The notes under the pieces are model-generated. The model was not told the DNA's origin and did not search any database. It saw nothing but the letters and a program-made list of their open reading frames with translations. Shown piece by piece: positions 22,568 to 34,790 of a DNA stretch of 64,000 nt (positions are counted from its first letter, which is position 1; each line of letters starts with the position of its first letter). The translations under genes and the position numbers were made by a program. The stretch covers positions 124,001 to 188,000 of the forward strand of contig NW_026527489.1 in NCBI RefSeq assembly GCF_022682495.2, written 5' to 3'. This DNA is from Desmodus rotundus (lineage: Eukaryota; Chordata; Mammalia; Chiroptera; Phyllostomidae).

Positions 22568-24132
22568 GGTGGGTCATGTGACCCCTCAAGGATGGGGCAC
22601 GTGACCTCCCAAGGGTGGGTCAGGAGACCCCACAAGGGTGGGTCACGGGACCCCTCAAGGGTGGGACACGAGACCCCTCAAGGGTTGGTCACGTGACCCC
22701 AAAAGGGTAGGTCACGAGACCCCTCAAGGGTGGGTCACGTGACCCCTCAGGGGTGGGTCACGTGACCCCTCGGGACTGGGTCACGTGACCCCTCGGGAGT
22801 GGGTCACGAGACCCCTCAGGGATGGGTCACGTGACCCCTCGGGAGTGGGTCACGATACCCCTCAGGGGTGGGTCACGTGATACCTCTGGAGTGGGTCACG
22901 AGACCCCTCAGGGGTGGGTCACGTGACCCCTCCGGGGTGGCTCCCGTGACCCCTCAGGGGTGGGTGACGTGACCCATCAACAGTGGTTCAGGAGACACGT
23001 CAAGGGTGGGTCCCGTGACCCGAGGGAGGCTTGTGCTGGGGAGCCTGAGTGCGCACGCGCGGCCCGCTTATAGGCCCGAAATGAGCCAGCCGCGGCTCGG
23101 AGAAAAGCCATCTCCTGAGGGCCTCCCCATGTTCCTCCACTCCTCAAGGAGGACCCCTTTACGGATGGAAGAAAAGGGGGATCTTCGCAGTGGTGGGTTC
23201 CGGCCAGAGGCGTCTGCGGGTTTGCCTGCACGTACGCCAGGTGCTCGCACAACGGGCCCAGGTGTTTGAGCCCCGTGGAGTCAGAGGGCTGCTTATTGCT
23301 GGATGATAGTGTCCTGCAGGGTTAAGGGACGGCGTGGGCACTCCCAGGGCCACAGAGGGCACCTGGCCTTTAGAGAGTTCCCTGGAAAATTCCTCGCCCA
23401 GGCCCTTGGTCCACAAGTCTATCCTGGGTACAGTGTCTGTGCGAGGCTGGGAGTGCTTCTGGGCAGTGTTCCCCAGGGAAAATCGCGTGGTCCTCTAGGT
23501 GGCAGGGAGGGCTCCTGTGTCCACGGACAGGTGCCCAGGGACCCTGTGGAACTGCTGTGACCTCTAAAGGGTGGGTCAGGTGAGCCAAGGGAGGTGTGTG
23601 CTTGGGAGCCTGAGTGCGCATGCGCGGCCCACGTATAGGCCCGAAACGAGCCAGCCGCGGCTCGGAGAAAAGCCATCTCCTGGGGCCTCCCCATGTTCTT
23701 CCACTCTTCAAGCGTGACCCCTTTACGGATGGAGGAAAAGGGGGATCTTCGCAGTGGTGGGTTCGCGCCAGAGGGGTCTGCGGGTTTGCCTCCACGTACG
23801 CCAGGTGCCCGCACACCGGGCCCAGGTGTTTGAGACCCGTGGAGGCAGAGGGCTGCTTATTGCTGGATGCAAGTGTCCTGCGGGGTCAAGGAACGGCATG
23901 GGCACTCCCCGGGCCACACAGGGCACCAGGCCCTTAGAGAGTTCCATGGGAAATCCCCCGCCCATGCCCCCGGTACCCAAGTCTGTCCTTAGCACACTGT
24001 CTGTGCGGGGCTGAAGGTACTGCTAGGCAGTGTGGCCTGTGGGAAATCGTGCGGTCCTCTGAGTGGCAGGGAGGGCTGCTGTATCCCCGAACAGGTGCGC
24101 AGGGACCCTGTAAAACAGCTGTCACCTCTCAA
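22568..24132. repeat. Unit 16, long
   Basis: Tract 22568-23023 (20), A 23024-23588, B 23589-24132. CGGGACTGGGTC in the tract, CCCCAGGGAAAATC in A and TTTGAGACCCGTGG in B are all shared with unit 36. Confidence 0.93.
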
Positions 24133-25629
24133 GGTGGGTCATGTGACCCCTCAAGGGTGGGGCACGTGACCACCCAAGGGTGGGTCAGGAGACCCCACAA
24201 GGGTGGGTCACGGGACCCCTCAAGGGTGGGTCACGAGACCCCTCAAGGGTTGCTCACGTGACCCCAAAAGGGTAGGTCGCGAGACCCCTCAAGGGTGGGT
24301 CACGTGACCCCTCAGGGGTGGGTCACGTGACCCCTCGGGAGTGGGTCACGAGACCCCTCAGGGGTGGGTCACGTGATACCTCTGGAGTGGGTCACGAGAC
24401 CCCTCAGGGGTGGGTCACGTGACCCCTCCGGGGTGGCTCCGGTGACCCCTCAGGGGTGGGTGACGTGACCCCTCAACAGTGGTTCAGGAGACACGTCAAG
24501 GGTGGGTCCCGTGACCCGAGGGAGGCTTGTGGTGGGGAGCCTGAGTGCGCACGCGCGGCCCGCTTATAGGCCCGAAATGAGCCAGCCGCGGCTCGGAGAA
24601 AGGCCATCTCCTGGGGGCCGCCCCATGTTCCTCCACTCCTCAAGGAGGACCCCTTTACGGATGGAAGAAAAGGGGGATCTTCGCAGTGGTGGGTTCCGGC
24701 CACAGGCGTCTGCGGGTTTGCCTGCACGTACGCCAGGTGCTCGCACAACGGGCCCAGGTGTTTGAGCCCCGGGGAGGCAGAGGGCTGCTTATTGCTGGAT
24801 GATAGTGTCCTGCAGGGTTAAGGGACGGCGTGGGCACTCCCAGGGCCACAGAGGGCACCTGGCCTTTAGAGAGTTCCCTGGAAAATTCCTCGCCCAGGCC
24901 CTTGGTCCACAAGTCTATCCTGGGTACAGTGTCTGTGCGAGGCTGGGAGTGCTTCTGGGCAGTGTTCCCCAGGGGAAATCGCGTGGTCCTCTAGGTGGCA
25001 GGGAGGGCTCCTGTGTCCACGGACAGGTGCCCAGGGACCCTGTGGAACTGCTGTGACCTCTAAAGGGTGGGTCAGGTGAGCCAAGGGAGGTGTGTGCTTG
25101 GGAGCCTGAGTGCGCATGCGCGGCCCACGTATAGGCCCGAAACCAGCCAGCCGCGGCTTGGAGAAAAGCCATCTCCTGGGGGCCTCCCCATGTTCTTCCA
25201 CTCCTCAAGCGTGACCCCTTTACGGATGGAGGAAAAGGGGGATCTTCGCAGTGGTGGGTTCGCGCCAGAGGGGTCTGCGGGTTTGCCTCCACGTACGCCA
25301 GGTGCCCGCACACCGGGCCCAGGTGTTTGAGCCCCGTGGAGGCAGAGGGCTGCTTATTGCTGGATGCAAGTGTCCTGCGGGGTCAAGGAACGGCATGGGC
25401 ACTCCCCGGGCCACACAGGGCACCGGGCCCTTAGAGAGTTCCATGGGAAATCCCCCGCCCATGCCCCCGGTACCCAAGTCTGTCCTTAGCACACTGTCTG
25501 TGCGGGGCTGAAGGTACTGCTAGGCAGTGTGGCCTGTGGGAAATCGTGCGGTCCTCTGAGTGGCAGGGAGGGCTGCTGTTTCCCCGAACAGGTGCGCAGG
25601 GACCCTGTAAAACAGCTGTCACCTCTCAA
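24133..25629. repeat. Unit 17, short
   Basis: Tract 24133-24519 (17), A 24520-25084, B 25085-25629. AGGTCGCGAGACC in the tract and CCGGCCACAGGCG plus GGGGGCCGCCCC in A are shared only with unit 37. Confidence 0.93.
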
Positions 25630-27126
25630 GGTGGGTCATGTGACCCCTCAAGGGTGGGGCACGTGACCACCCAAGGGTGGGTCAGGAGACCCCACAAGGG
25701 TGGGTCACGGGACCCCTCAAGGGTGGGTCACGAGACCCCTCAAGGGTTGGTCACGTGACCCCAAAAGGGTAGGTCACGAGACCCCTCAAGGGTGGGTCAC
25801 GTGACCCCTCAGGGGTGGGTCACGTGACCCCTCGGGAGTGGGTCACGAGACCCCTCAGGGGTGGGTCACGTGATACCTCTGGAGTGGGTCACGAGACCCC
25901 TCAGGGGTGGGTCACGTGACCCCTCCGGGGTGGCTCCGGTGACCCCTCAGGAGTGGGTGACGTGACCCCTCAACAGTGGTTCAGGAGACACGTCAAGGGT
26001 GGGTCCCGTGACCCGAGGGAGGCTTGTGGTGGGGAGCCTGAGTGCGCACGCGCGGCCCGCTTATAGGCCCGAAATGAGCCAGCCGCGGCTCGGAGAAAGG
26101 CCATCTCCTGGGGGCCTCCCCATGTTCCTCCACTCCTCAAGGAGGACCCCTTTACGGATGGAAGAAAAGGGGGATCTTCGCAGTGGTGGGTTCCGGCCAG
26201 AGGCGTCTGCGGGTTTGCCTGCACGTACGCCAGGTGCTCGCACAACGGGCCCAGGTGTTTGAGCCCCGTGGAGGCAGAGGGCTGCTTATTGCTGGATGAT
26301 AGTGTCCTGCAGGGTTAAGGGACGGCGTGGGCACTCCCAGGGCCACAGAGGGCACCTGGCCTTTAGAGAGTTCCCTGGAAAATTCCTCGCCCAGGCCCTT
26401 GGTCCACAAGTCTATCCTGGGTACAGTGTCTGTGCGAGGCTGGGAGTGCTTCTGGGCAGTGTTCCCCAGGGGAAATCGCGTGGTCCTCTAGGTGGCAGGG
26501 AGGGCTCCTGTGTCCACGGACAGGTGCCCAGGGACCCTGTGGAACTGCTGTGACCTCTAAAGGGTGGGTCAGGTGAGCCAAGGGAGGTGTGTGCTTGGGA
26601 GCCTGAGTGCGCATGCGCGGCCCACGTATAGGCCCGAAACCAGCCAGCCGTGGCTTGGAGAAAAGCCATCTCCTGGGGGCCTCCCCATGTTCTTCCACTC
26701 CTCAAGCGTGACCCCTTTACGGATGGAGGAAAAGGGGGATCTTCGCAGTGGTGGGTTCGCGCCAGAGGGGTCTGCGGGTTTGCCTCCACGTACGCCAGGT
26801 GCCCGCACACCGGGCCCAGGTGTTTGAGCCCCGTGGAGGCAGAGGGCTGCTTATTGCTGGATGCAAGTGTCCTGCGGGGTCAAGGAACGGCACGGGCACT
26901 CCCCGGGCCACACAGGGCACCGGGCCCTTAGAGAGTTCCATGGGAAATCCCCCGCCCATGCCCCCGGTACCCAAGTCTGTCCTTAGCACACTGTCTGTGC
27001 GGGGCTGAAGGTACTGCTAGGCAGTGTGGCCTGTGGGAAATCGTGCGGTCCTCTGAGTGGCAGGGAGGGCTGCTGTTTCCCCGAACAGGTGCGCAGGGAC
27101 CCTGTAAAACAGCTGTCACCTCTCAA
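25630..27126. repeat. Unit 18, short
   Basis: Tract 25630-26016 (17), A 26017-26581, B 26582-27126. TCAGGAGTGGGTGACG in the tract and AGCCGTGGCTTGG in B are shared only with unit 38. Two short units follow each other here, breaking the alternation. Confidence 0.93.
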
Positions 27127-28668
27127 GGTGGGTCATGTGACCCCTCAAGGATGGGGCACGTGACCTCCCAAGGGTGGGTCAGGAGACCCCACAAGGGTGG
27201 GTCACGGGACCCCTCAAGGGTGGGACACGAGACCCCTCAAGGGTTGGTCACGTGACCCCAAAAGGGTAGGTCACGAGACCCCTCAAGGGTGGGTCACGTG
27301 ACCCCTCAGGGGTGGGTCACGTGACCCCTCGGGAGTGGGTCACGAGACCCCTCAGGGATGGGTCACGTGACCCCTCGGGAGTGGGTCACGATACCCCTCA
27401 GGTGTGGGTCACGTGATACCTCTGGAGTGGGTCACGAGACCCCTCAGGGGTGGGTCACGTGACCCCTCCGGGGTGGCTCCCGTGACCCCTCAGGGGTGGG
27501 TGACGTGACCCATCAACAGTGGTTCAGGAGACACGTCAAGGGTGGGTCCCGTGACCCGAGGGAGGCTTGTGCTGGGGAGCCTGAGTGCGCACGCGCGGCC
27601 CGCTTATAGGCCCGAAATGAGCCAGCCGCGGCTCGGAGAAAGGCCATCTCCTGGGGGCCTCCCCATGTTCCTCCACTCCTCAAGGAGGACCCCTTTACGG
27701 ATGGAAGAAAAGGGGGATCTTCGCAGTGGTGGGTTCCGGCCAGAGGCGTCTGCGGGTTTGCCTGCACGTACGCCAGGTGCTCGCACAACGGGCCCAGGTG
27801 TTTGAGCCCCGTGGAGGCAGAGGGCTGCTTATTGCTGGATGATAGTGTCCTGCAGGGTTAAGGGACGGCGTGGGCACTCCCAGGGCCACAGAGGGCACCT
27901 GGCCTTTAGAGAGTTCCCTGGAAAATTCCTCGCCCAGGCCCTTGGTCCACAAGTCTATCCTGGGTACAGTGTCTGTGCGAGGCTGGGAGTGCTTCTGGGC
28001 AGTGTTCCCCAGGGGAAATCGCGTGGTCCTCTAGGTGGCAGGGAGGGCTCCTGTGTCCACGGACAGGTGCCCAGGGACCCTGTGGAACTGCTGTGACCTC
28101 TAAAGGGTGGGTCAGGTGAGCCAAGGGAGGTGTGTGCTTGGGAGCCTGAGTGCCCATGCGCGGCCCACGTATAGGCCCGAAACCAGCCAGCCGCGGCTTG
28201 GAGAAAAGCCATCTCCTGGGGCCTCCCCATGTTCTTCCACTCCTCAAGCGTGACCCCTTTACGGATGGAGGAAAAGGGGGATCTTCGCAGTGGTGGGTTC
28301 GCGCCAGAGGGGTCTGCGGGTTTGCCTCCACGTACGCCAGGTGCCCGCACACCGGGCCCAGGTGTTTGAGCCCCGTGGAGGCAGAGGGCTGCTTATTGCT
28401 GGATGCAAGTGTCCTGCGGGGTCAAGGAACGGCACGGGCACTCCCCGGGCCACACAGGGCACCGGGCCCTTAGAGAGTTCCATGGGAAATCCCCCGCCCA
28501 TGCCCCCGGTACCCAAGTCTGTCCTTAGCACACTGTCTGTGCGGGGCTGAAGGTACTGCTAGGCAGTGTGGCCTGTGGGAAATCGTGCGGTCCTCTGAGA
28601 GGCAGGGAGGGCTGCTGTTTCCCCGAACAGGTGCGCAGGGACCCTGTAAAACAGCTGTGACCTCTCAA
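27127..28668. repeat. Unit 19, recombinant, 19-copy tract
   Basis: Tract 27127-27559 (433 bp, 19 copies), A 27560-28124, B 28125-28668. The tract (TCAGGTGTGGGTCACG) and first bases of A (CTTGTGCTGGGG) are of the unit 24/39 type. From about 27,640 the unit is of the unit 25/40 type (GAAAGGCCATCTCC, TGCCCATGCGC). The switch lies between about 27,571 and 27,642. Confidence 0.9.
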
Positions 28669-30233
28669 GGTGGGTCATGTGACCCCTCAAGGGTGGGGCA
28701 CGTGACCTCCCAAGGGTGGGTCAGAAGACCCCACAAGGGTGGGTCACGGGACCCCTCAAGGGTGGGTCACGAGACCCCTCAAGGGTTGGTCACGTGACCC
28801 CAAAAGGGTAGGTCACGAGACCCCTCAAGGGTGTGTCTCGTGACCCCTCAGGGGTGGGTCACGTGTCCCCTCGGGAGTGGGTCACGTGACCCCTCGGGAG
28901 TGGGTCACGAGACCCCTCAGGGGTGGGTCACGTGACCCCTCGGGAGTGGGTCACGAGACCCCTCAGGGGTGGGTCATGTGATACTTCTGGAGTGGGTCAC
29001 GAGACCCCTCAGGGGTGGGTCACGTGACCCCACCGGGGTGGCTCCCGTGACCCCTCAGGGGTGGGTGACGTGACCCCTCAACAGTGGTTCAGGAGACACG
29101 TCAAGGGTGGGTCCCGTGACCCGAGGGAGGCTTGTGGTGGGGAGCCTGAGTGCGCACGCGCGGCCCGCTTATAGGCCCGAAATGAGCCAGCCGCGGCTCG
29201 GAGAAAAGCCATCTCCTGGGGGCCTCCCCATGTTCCTCCACTCCTCAAGGAGGACCCCTTTACGGATGGAAGAAAAGGGGGATCTTCGCAGTGGTGGGTT
29301 CCGGCCAGAGGCGTCTGCGGGTTTGCCTGCACGTACGCCAGGTGCTCGCACAACGGGCCCAGGTGTTTGAGCCCCGTGGAGGCAGAGGGCTGCTTATTGC
29401 TGGATGATAGTGTCCTGCAGGGTTAAGGGACGGCGTGGGCACTCCCAGGAGCACAGAGGGCACCTGGCCTTTAGAGAGTTCCCTGGAAAATTCCCCGCCC
29501 AGGCCCTTGGTCCACAAGTCTATCCTAGGTACAGTGTCTGTGCGAGGCTGGGAGTGCTTCTGGGCAGTGTTCCCCAGGGGAAATCGCGTGGTCCTCTAGG
29601 TGGCAGGGAGGGCTCCTGTGTCCACGGACAGGTGCCCAGGGACCCTGTGGAACTGCTGTGACCTCTAAAGGGTGGGTCAGGTGAGCCAAGGGAGGTGTGT
29701 GCTTGGAAGCCTGAGTGCGCATGCGCGGCCCACGTATAGGCCGGAAACGAGCCAGCCGCGGCTCGGAGAAAAGCCATCTCCTGGGGCCTCCCCATGTTCT
29801 TCCACTCCTCAAGCGTGACCCCTTTACGGATGGAGGAAAAGGGGGATCTTCGCAGTGGTGGGTTCGCGCCAGAGGGGTCTGCGGGTTTGCCTCCACGTAC
29901 GCCAGGTGCCCGCACACCGGGCCCAGGTGTTTGAGCCCCGTGGAGGCAGAGGGCTGCTTATTGCTGGATGCAAGTGTCCTGCGGGGTCAAGGAACGGCAT
30001 GGGCACTCCCCGGGCCACACAGGGCACCAGGCCCTTAGAGAGTTCCATGGGAAATCCCCCGCCCATGCCCCCGGTACCCAAGTCTGTCCTTAGCACACTG
30101 TCTGTGCGGGGCTGAAGGTACTGCTAGGCAGTGTGGCCTGTGGGAAATCGTGCGGTCCTCTGAGTGGCAGGGAGGGCTGCTGTATCCCCGAACAGGTGCG
30201 CAGGGACCCTGTAAAACAGCTGTCACCTCTCAA
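28669..30233. repeat. Unit 20, long
   Basis: Tract 28669-29124 (20), A 29125-29689, B 29690-30233. Tract marks are GTGTGTCTCGTG, CACGTGTCCCC, GTGATACTTCTGG and ACCCCACCGG; A has CCCAGGAGCACAG and ATCCTAGGTAC; B has CTTGGAAGCC and ATAGGCCGGAAACG. It recurs as units 26 and 41. Confidence 0.93.
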
Positions 30234-31729
30234 GGTGGGTCATGTGACCCCTCAAGGGTGGGGCACGTGACCACCCAAGGGTGGGTCAGGAGACCCCACA
30301 AGGGTGGGTCACGGGACCCCTCAAGGGTGGGTCACGAGACCCCTCAAGGGTTGCTCACGTGACCCCAAAAGGGTAGGTCACGAGACCCCTCAAGGGTGGG
30401 TCACGTGACCCCTCAGGGGTGGGTCACGTGACCCCTCGGGAGTGGGTCACGAGACCCCTCAGGGGTGGGTCACGTGATACCTCTGGAGTGGGTCACGAGA
30501 CCCCTCAGGGGTGGGTCACGTGACCCCTCCGGGGTGGCTCCGGTGACCCCTCAGGGGTGGGTGACGTGACCCCTCAACAGTGGTTCAGGAGACACGTCAA
30601 GGGTGGGTCCCGTGACCCGAGGGAGGCTTGTGGTGGGGAGCCTGAGTGCGCACGCGCGGCCCGCTTATAGGCCCGAAATGAGCCAGCCGCGGCTCGGAGA
30701 AAGGCCATCTCCTGGGGGCCTCCCCATGTTCCTCCACTCCTCAAGGAGGACCCCTTTACGGATGGAAGAAAAGGGGGATCTTCGCAGTGGTGGGTTCCGG
30801 CCAGAGGCGTCTGCGGGTTTGCCTGCACGTACGCCAGGTGCTCGCACAACGGGCCCAGGTGTTTGAGCCCCGTGGAGGCAGAGGGCTGCTTATTGCTGGA
30901 TGATAGTGTCCTGCAGGGTTAAGGGACGGCGTGGGCACTCCCAGGGCCACAGAGGGCACCTGGCCTTTAGAGAGTTCCCTGGAAAATTCCTCGCCCAGGC
31001 CCTTGGTCCACAAGTCTATCCTGGGTACAGTGTCTGTGCGAGGCTGGGAGTGCTTCTGGGCAGTGTTCCCCAGGGGAAATCGCGTGGTCCTCTAGGTGGC
31101 AGGGAGGGCTCCTGTGTCCACGGACAGGTGCCCAGGGACCCTGTGGAACTGCTGTGACCTCTAAAGGGTGGGTCAGGTGAGCCAAGGGAGGTGTGTGCTT
31201 GGGAGCCTGAGTGCGCATGCGCGGCCCACGTATAGGCCCGAAACCAGCCAGCCGCGGCTTGGAGAAAAGCCATCTCCTGGGGCCTCCCCATGTTCTTCCA
31301 CTCCTCAAGCGTGACCCCTTTACGGATGGAGGAAAAGGGGGATCTTCGCAGTGGTGGGTTCGCGCCAGAGGGGTCTGCGGGTTTGCCTCCACGTACGCCA
31401 GGTGCCCGCACACCGGGCCCAGGTGTTTGAGCCCCGTGGAGGCAGAGGGCTGCTTATTGCTGGATGCAAGTGTCCTGCGGGGTCAAGGAACGGCACGAGC
31501 ACTCCCCGGGCCACACAGGGCACCGGGCCCTTAGAGAGTTCCATGGGAAATCCCCCGCCTATGCCCCCGGTACCCAAGTCTGTCCTTAGCACACTGTCTG
31601 TGCGGGGCTGAAGGTACTGCTAGGCAGTGTGGCCTGTGGGAAATCGTGCGGTCCTCTGAGAGGCAGGGAGGGCTGCTGTTTCCCTGAACAGGTGCGCAGG
31701 GACCCTGTAAAACAGCTGTGACCTCTCAA
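30234..31729. repeat. Unit 21, short
   Basis: Tract 30234-30620 (17), A 30621-31185, B 31186-31729. B carries GGCACGAGCAC, CCGCCTATGCC, CTGAGAGGCAGG and TTTCCCTGAACAG. It recurs as units 27 and 29. Confidence 0.93.
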
Positions 31730-33294
31730 GGTGGGTCATGTGACCCCTCAAGGGTGGGGCACGTGACCTCCCAAGGGTGGGTCAGAAGACCCCACAAGGG
31801 TGGGTCACGGGACCCCTCAAGGGTGGGTCACGAGACCCCTCAAGGGTTGGTCACGTGACCCCAAAAGGGTAGGTCACGAGACCCCTCAAGGGTGTGTCTC
31901 GTGACCCCTCAGGGGTGGGTCACGTGACCCCTCGGGAGTGGGTCACGTGACCCCTCGGGATTGGGTCACGAGACCCCTCAGGGGTGGGTCACGTGACCCC
32001 TCGGGAGTGGGTCACGAGACCCCTCAGGGGTGGGTCATGTGATACTTCTGGAGTGGGTCACGAGACCCCTCAGGGGTGGGTCACGTGACCCCACCGGGGT
32101 GGCTCCCGTGACCCCTCAGGGGTGGGTGACGTGACCCCTCAACAGTGGTTCAGGAGACACGTCAAGGGTGGGTCCCGTGACCCGAGGGAGGCTTGTGGTG
32201 GGGAGCCTGAGTGCGCACGCGCGGCCCGCTTATAGGCCCGAAATGAGCCAGCCGCGGCTCGGAGAAAAGCCATCTCCTGGGGGCCTCCCCATGTTCCTCC
32301 ACTCCTCAAGGAGGACCCCTTTACGGATGGAAGAAAAGGGGGATCTTCGCAGTGGTGGGTTCCGGCCAGAGGCGTCTGCGGGTTTGCCTGCACGTACGCC
32401 AGGTGCTCGCACAACGGGCCCAGGTGTTTGAGCCCCGTGGAGGCAGAGGGCTGCTTATTGCTGGATGATAGTGTCCTGCAGGGTTAAGGGACGGCGTGGG
32501 CACTCCCAGGAGCACAGAGGGCACCTGGCCTTTAGAGAGTTCCCTGGAAAATTCCCCGCCCAGGCCCTTGGTCCACAAGTCTATCCTAGGTACAGTGTCT
32601 GTGCGAGGCTGGGAGTGCTTCTGGGCAGTGTTCCCCAGGGGAAATCGCGTGGTCCTCTAGGTGGCAGGGAGGGCTCCTGTGTCCACGGACAGGTGCCCAG
32701 GGACCTTGTGGAACTGCTGTGACCTCTAAAGGGTGGGTCAGGTGAGCCAAGGGAGGTGTGTGCTTGGAAGCCTGAGTGCGCATGCGCGGCCCACGTATAG
32801 GCCGGAAACGAGCCAGCCGCGGCTCGGAGAAAAGCCATCTCCTGGGGCCTCCCCATGTTCTTCCACTCCTCAAGCGTGACCCCTTTACGGATGGAGGAAA
32901 AGGGGGATCTTCGCAGTGGTGGGTTCGCGCCAGAGGGGTCTGCGGGTTTGCCTCCACGTACGCCAGGTGCCCGCACACCGGGCCCAGGTGTTTGAGCCCC
33001 GTGGAGGCAGAGGGCTGCTTATTGCTGGATGCAAGTGTCCTGCGGGGTCAAGGAATGGCATGGGCACTCCCCGGGCCACACAGGGCACCAGGCCCTTAGA
33101 GAGTTCCATGGGAAATCCCCCGCCCATGCCCCCGGTACCCAAGTCTGTCCTTAGCACACTGTCTGTGCGGGGCTGAAGGTACTGCTAGGCAGTGTGGCCT
33201 GTGGGAAATCGTGCGGTCCTCTGAGTGGCAGGGAGGGCTGCTGTATCCCCGAACAGGTGCGCAGGGACCCTGTAAAAGAGCTGTCACCTCTCAA
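31730..33294. repeat. Unit 22, long
   Basis: Tract 31730-32185 (20), A 32186-32750, B 32751-33294. It resembles unit 20 and adds GGGATTGGGTC, GGGACCTTGTGG, AAGGAATGGCATGG and TAAAAGAGCTG. It recurs as unit 28. Confidence 0.93.
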
Positions 33295-34790
33295 GGTGGG
33301 TCATGTGACCCCTCAAGGGTGGGGCACGTGACCACCCAAGGGTGGGTCAGGAGACCCCACAAGGGTGGGTCACGGGACCCCTCAAGGGTGGGTCACGAGA
33401 CCCCTCAAGGGTTGCTCACGTGACCCCAAAAGGGTAGGTCACGAGACCCCTCAAGGGTGGGTCACGTGACCCCTCAGGGGTGGGTCACGTGACCCCTCGG
33501 GAGTGGGTCACGAGACCCCTCAGGGGTGGGTCACGTGATACCTCTGGAGTGGGTCACGAGACCCCTCAGGGGTGGGTCACGTGACCCCTCCGGGGTGGCT
33601 CCGGTGACCCCTCAGGGGTGGGTGACGTGACCCCTCAACAGTGGTTCAGGAGACACGTCAAGGGTGGGTCCCGTGACCCGAGGGAGGCTTGTGGTGGGGA
33701 GCCTGAGTGCGCACGCGCGGCCCGCTTATAGGCCCGAAATGAGCCAGCCGCGGCTCGGAGAAAGGCCATCTCCTGGGGGCCTCCCCATGTTCCTCCACTC
33801 CTCAAGGAGGACCCCTTTACGGATGGAAGAAAAGGGGGATCTTCGCAGTGGTGGGTTCCGGCCAGAGGCGTCTGCGGGTTTGCCTGCACGTACGCCAGGT
33901 GCTCGCACAACGGGCCCAGGTGTTTGAGCCCCGTGGAGGCAGAGGGCTGCTTATTGCTGGATGATAGTGTCCTGCAGGGTTAAGGGACGGCGTGGGCACT
34001 CCCAGGGCCACAGAGGGCACCTGGCCTTTAGAGAGTTCCCTGGAAAATTCCTCGCCCAGGCCCTTGGTCCACAAGTCTATCCTGGGTACAGTGTCTGTGC
34101 GAGGCTGGGAGTGCTTCTGGGCAGTGTTCCCCAGGGGAAATCGCGTGGTCCTCTAGGTGGCAGGGAGGGCTCCTGTGTCCACGGACAGGTGCCCAGGGAC
34201 CCTGTGGAACTGCTGTGACCTCTAAAGGGTGGGTCAGGTGAGCCAAGGGAGGTGTGTGCTTGGGAGCCTGAGTGCGCATGCGCGGCCCACGTATAGGCCC
34301 GAAACCAGCCAGCCGCGGCTTGGAGAAAAGCCATCTCCTGGGGCCTCCCCATGTTCTTCCACTCCTCAAGCGTGACCCCTTTACGGATGGAGGAAAAGGG
34401 GGATCTTCGCAGTGGTGGGTTCGCGCCAGAGGGGTCTGCGGGTTTGCCTCCACGTACGCCAGGTGCCCGCACACCGGGCCCAGGTGTTTGAGCCCCGTGG
34501 AGGCAGAGGGCTGCTTATTGCTGGATGCAAGTGTCCTGCGGGGTCAAGGAACGGCACGAGCACTCCCCGGGCCACACAGGGCACCGGGCCCTTAGAGAGT
34601 TCCATGGGAAATCCCCCGCCCATGCCCCCGGTACCCAAGTCTGTCCTTAGCACACTGTCTGTGCGGGGCTGAAGGTACTGCTAGGCAGTGTGGCCTGTGG
34701 GAAATCGTGCGGTCCTCTGAGTGGCAGGGAGGGCTGCTGTTTCCCCGAACAGGTGCGCAGGGACCCTGTAAAACAGCTGTCACCTCTCAA
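33295..34790. repeat. Unit 23, short
   Basis: Tract 33295-33681 (17), A 33682-34246, B 34247-34790. It matches unit 29 through GGCACGAGCAC in B, then has CCGCCCATGCC and an unmodified tail like unit 38. The right end of the 9,183-bp match is therefore near 34.6 kb. Confidence 0.92.

Larger units (their letters stand above)
19930..27350. repeat. 7.4-kb block recurring 30,072 bp downstream
   Basis: Units 14-18 and the first part of the unit 19 tract match 50,002-57,422 at a constant offset of 30,072 bp, carrying at least eight otherwise rare variants in the same order. Only a few single-base differences are visible, for example the change to AATCGTGTGG in unit 36. Confidence 0.85.
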
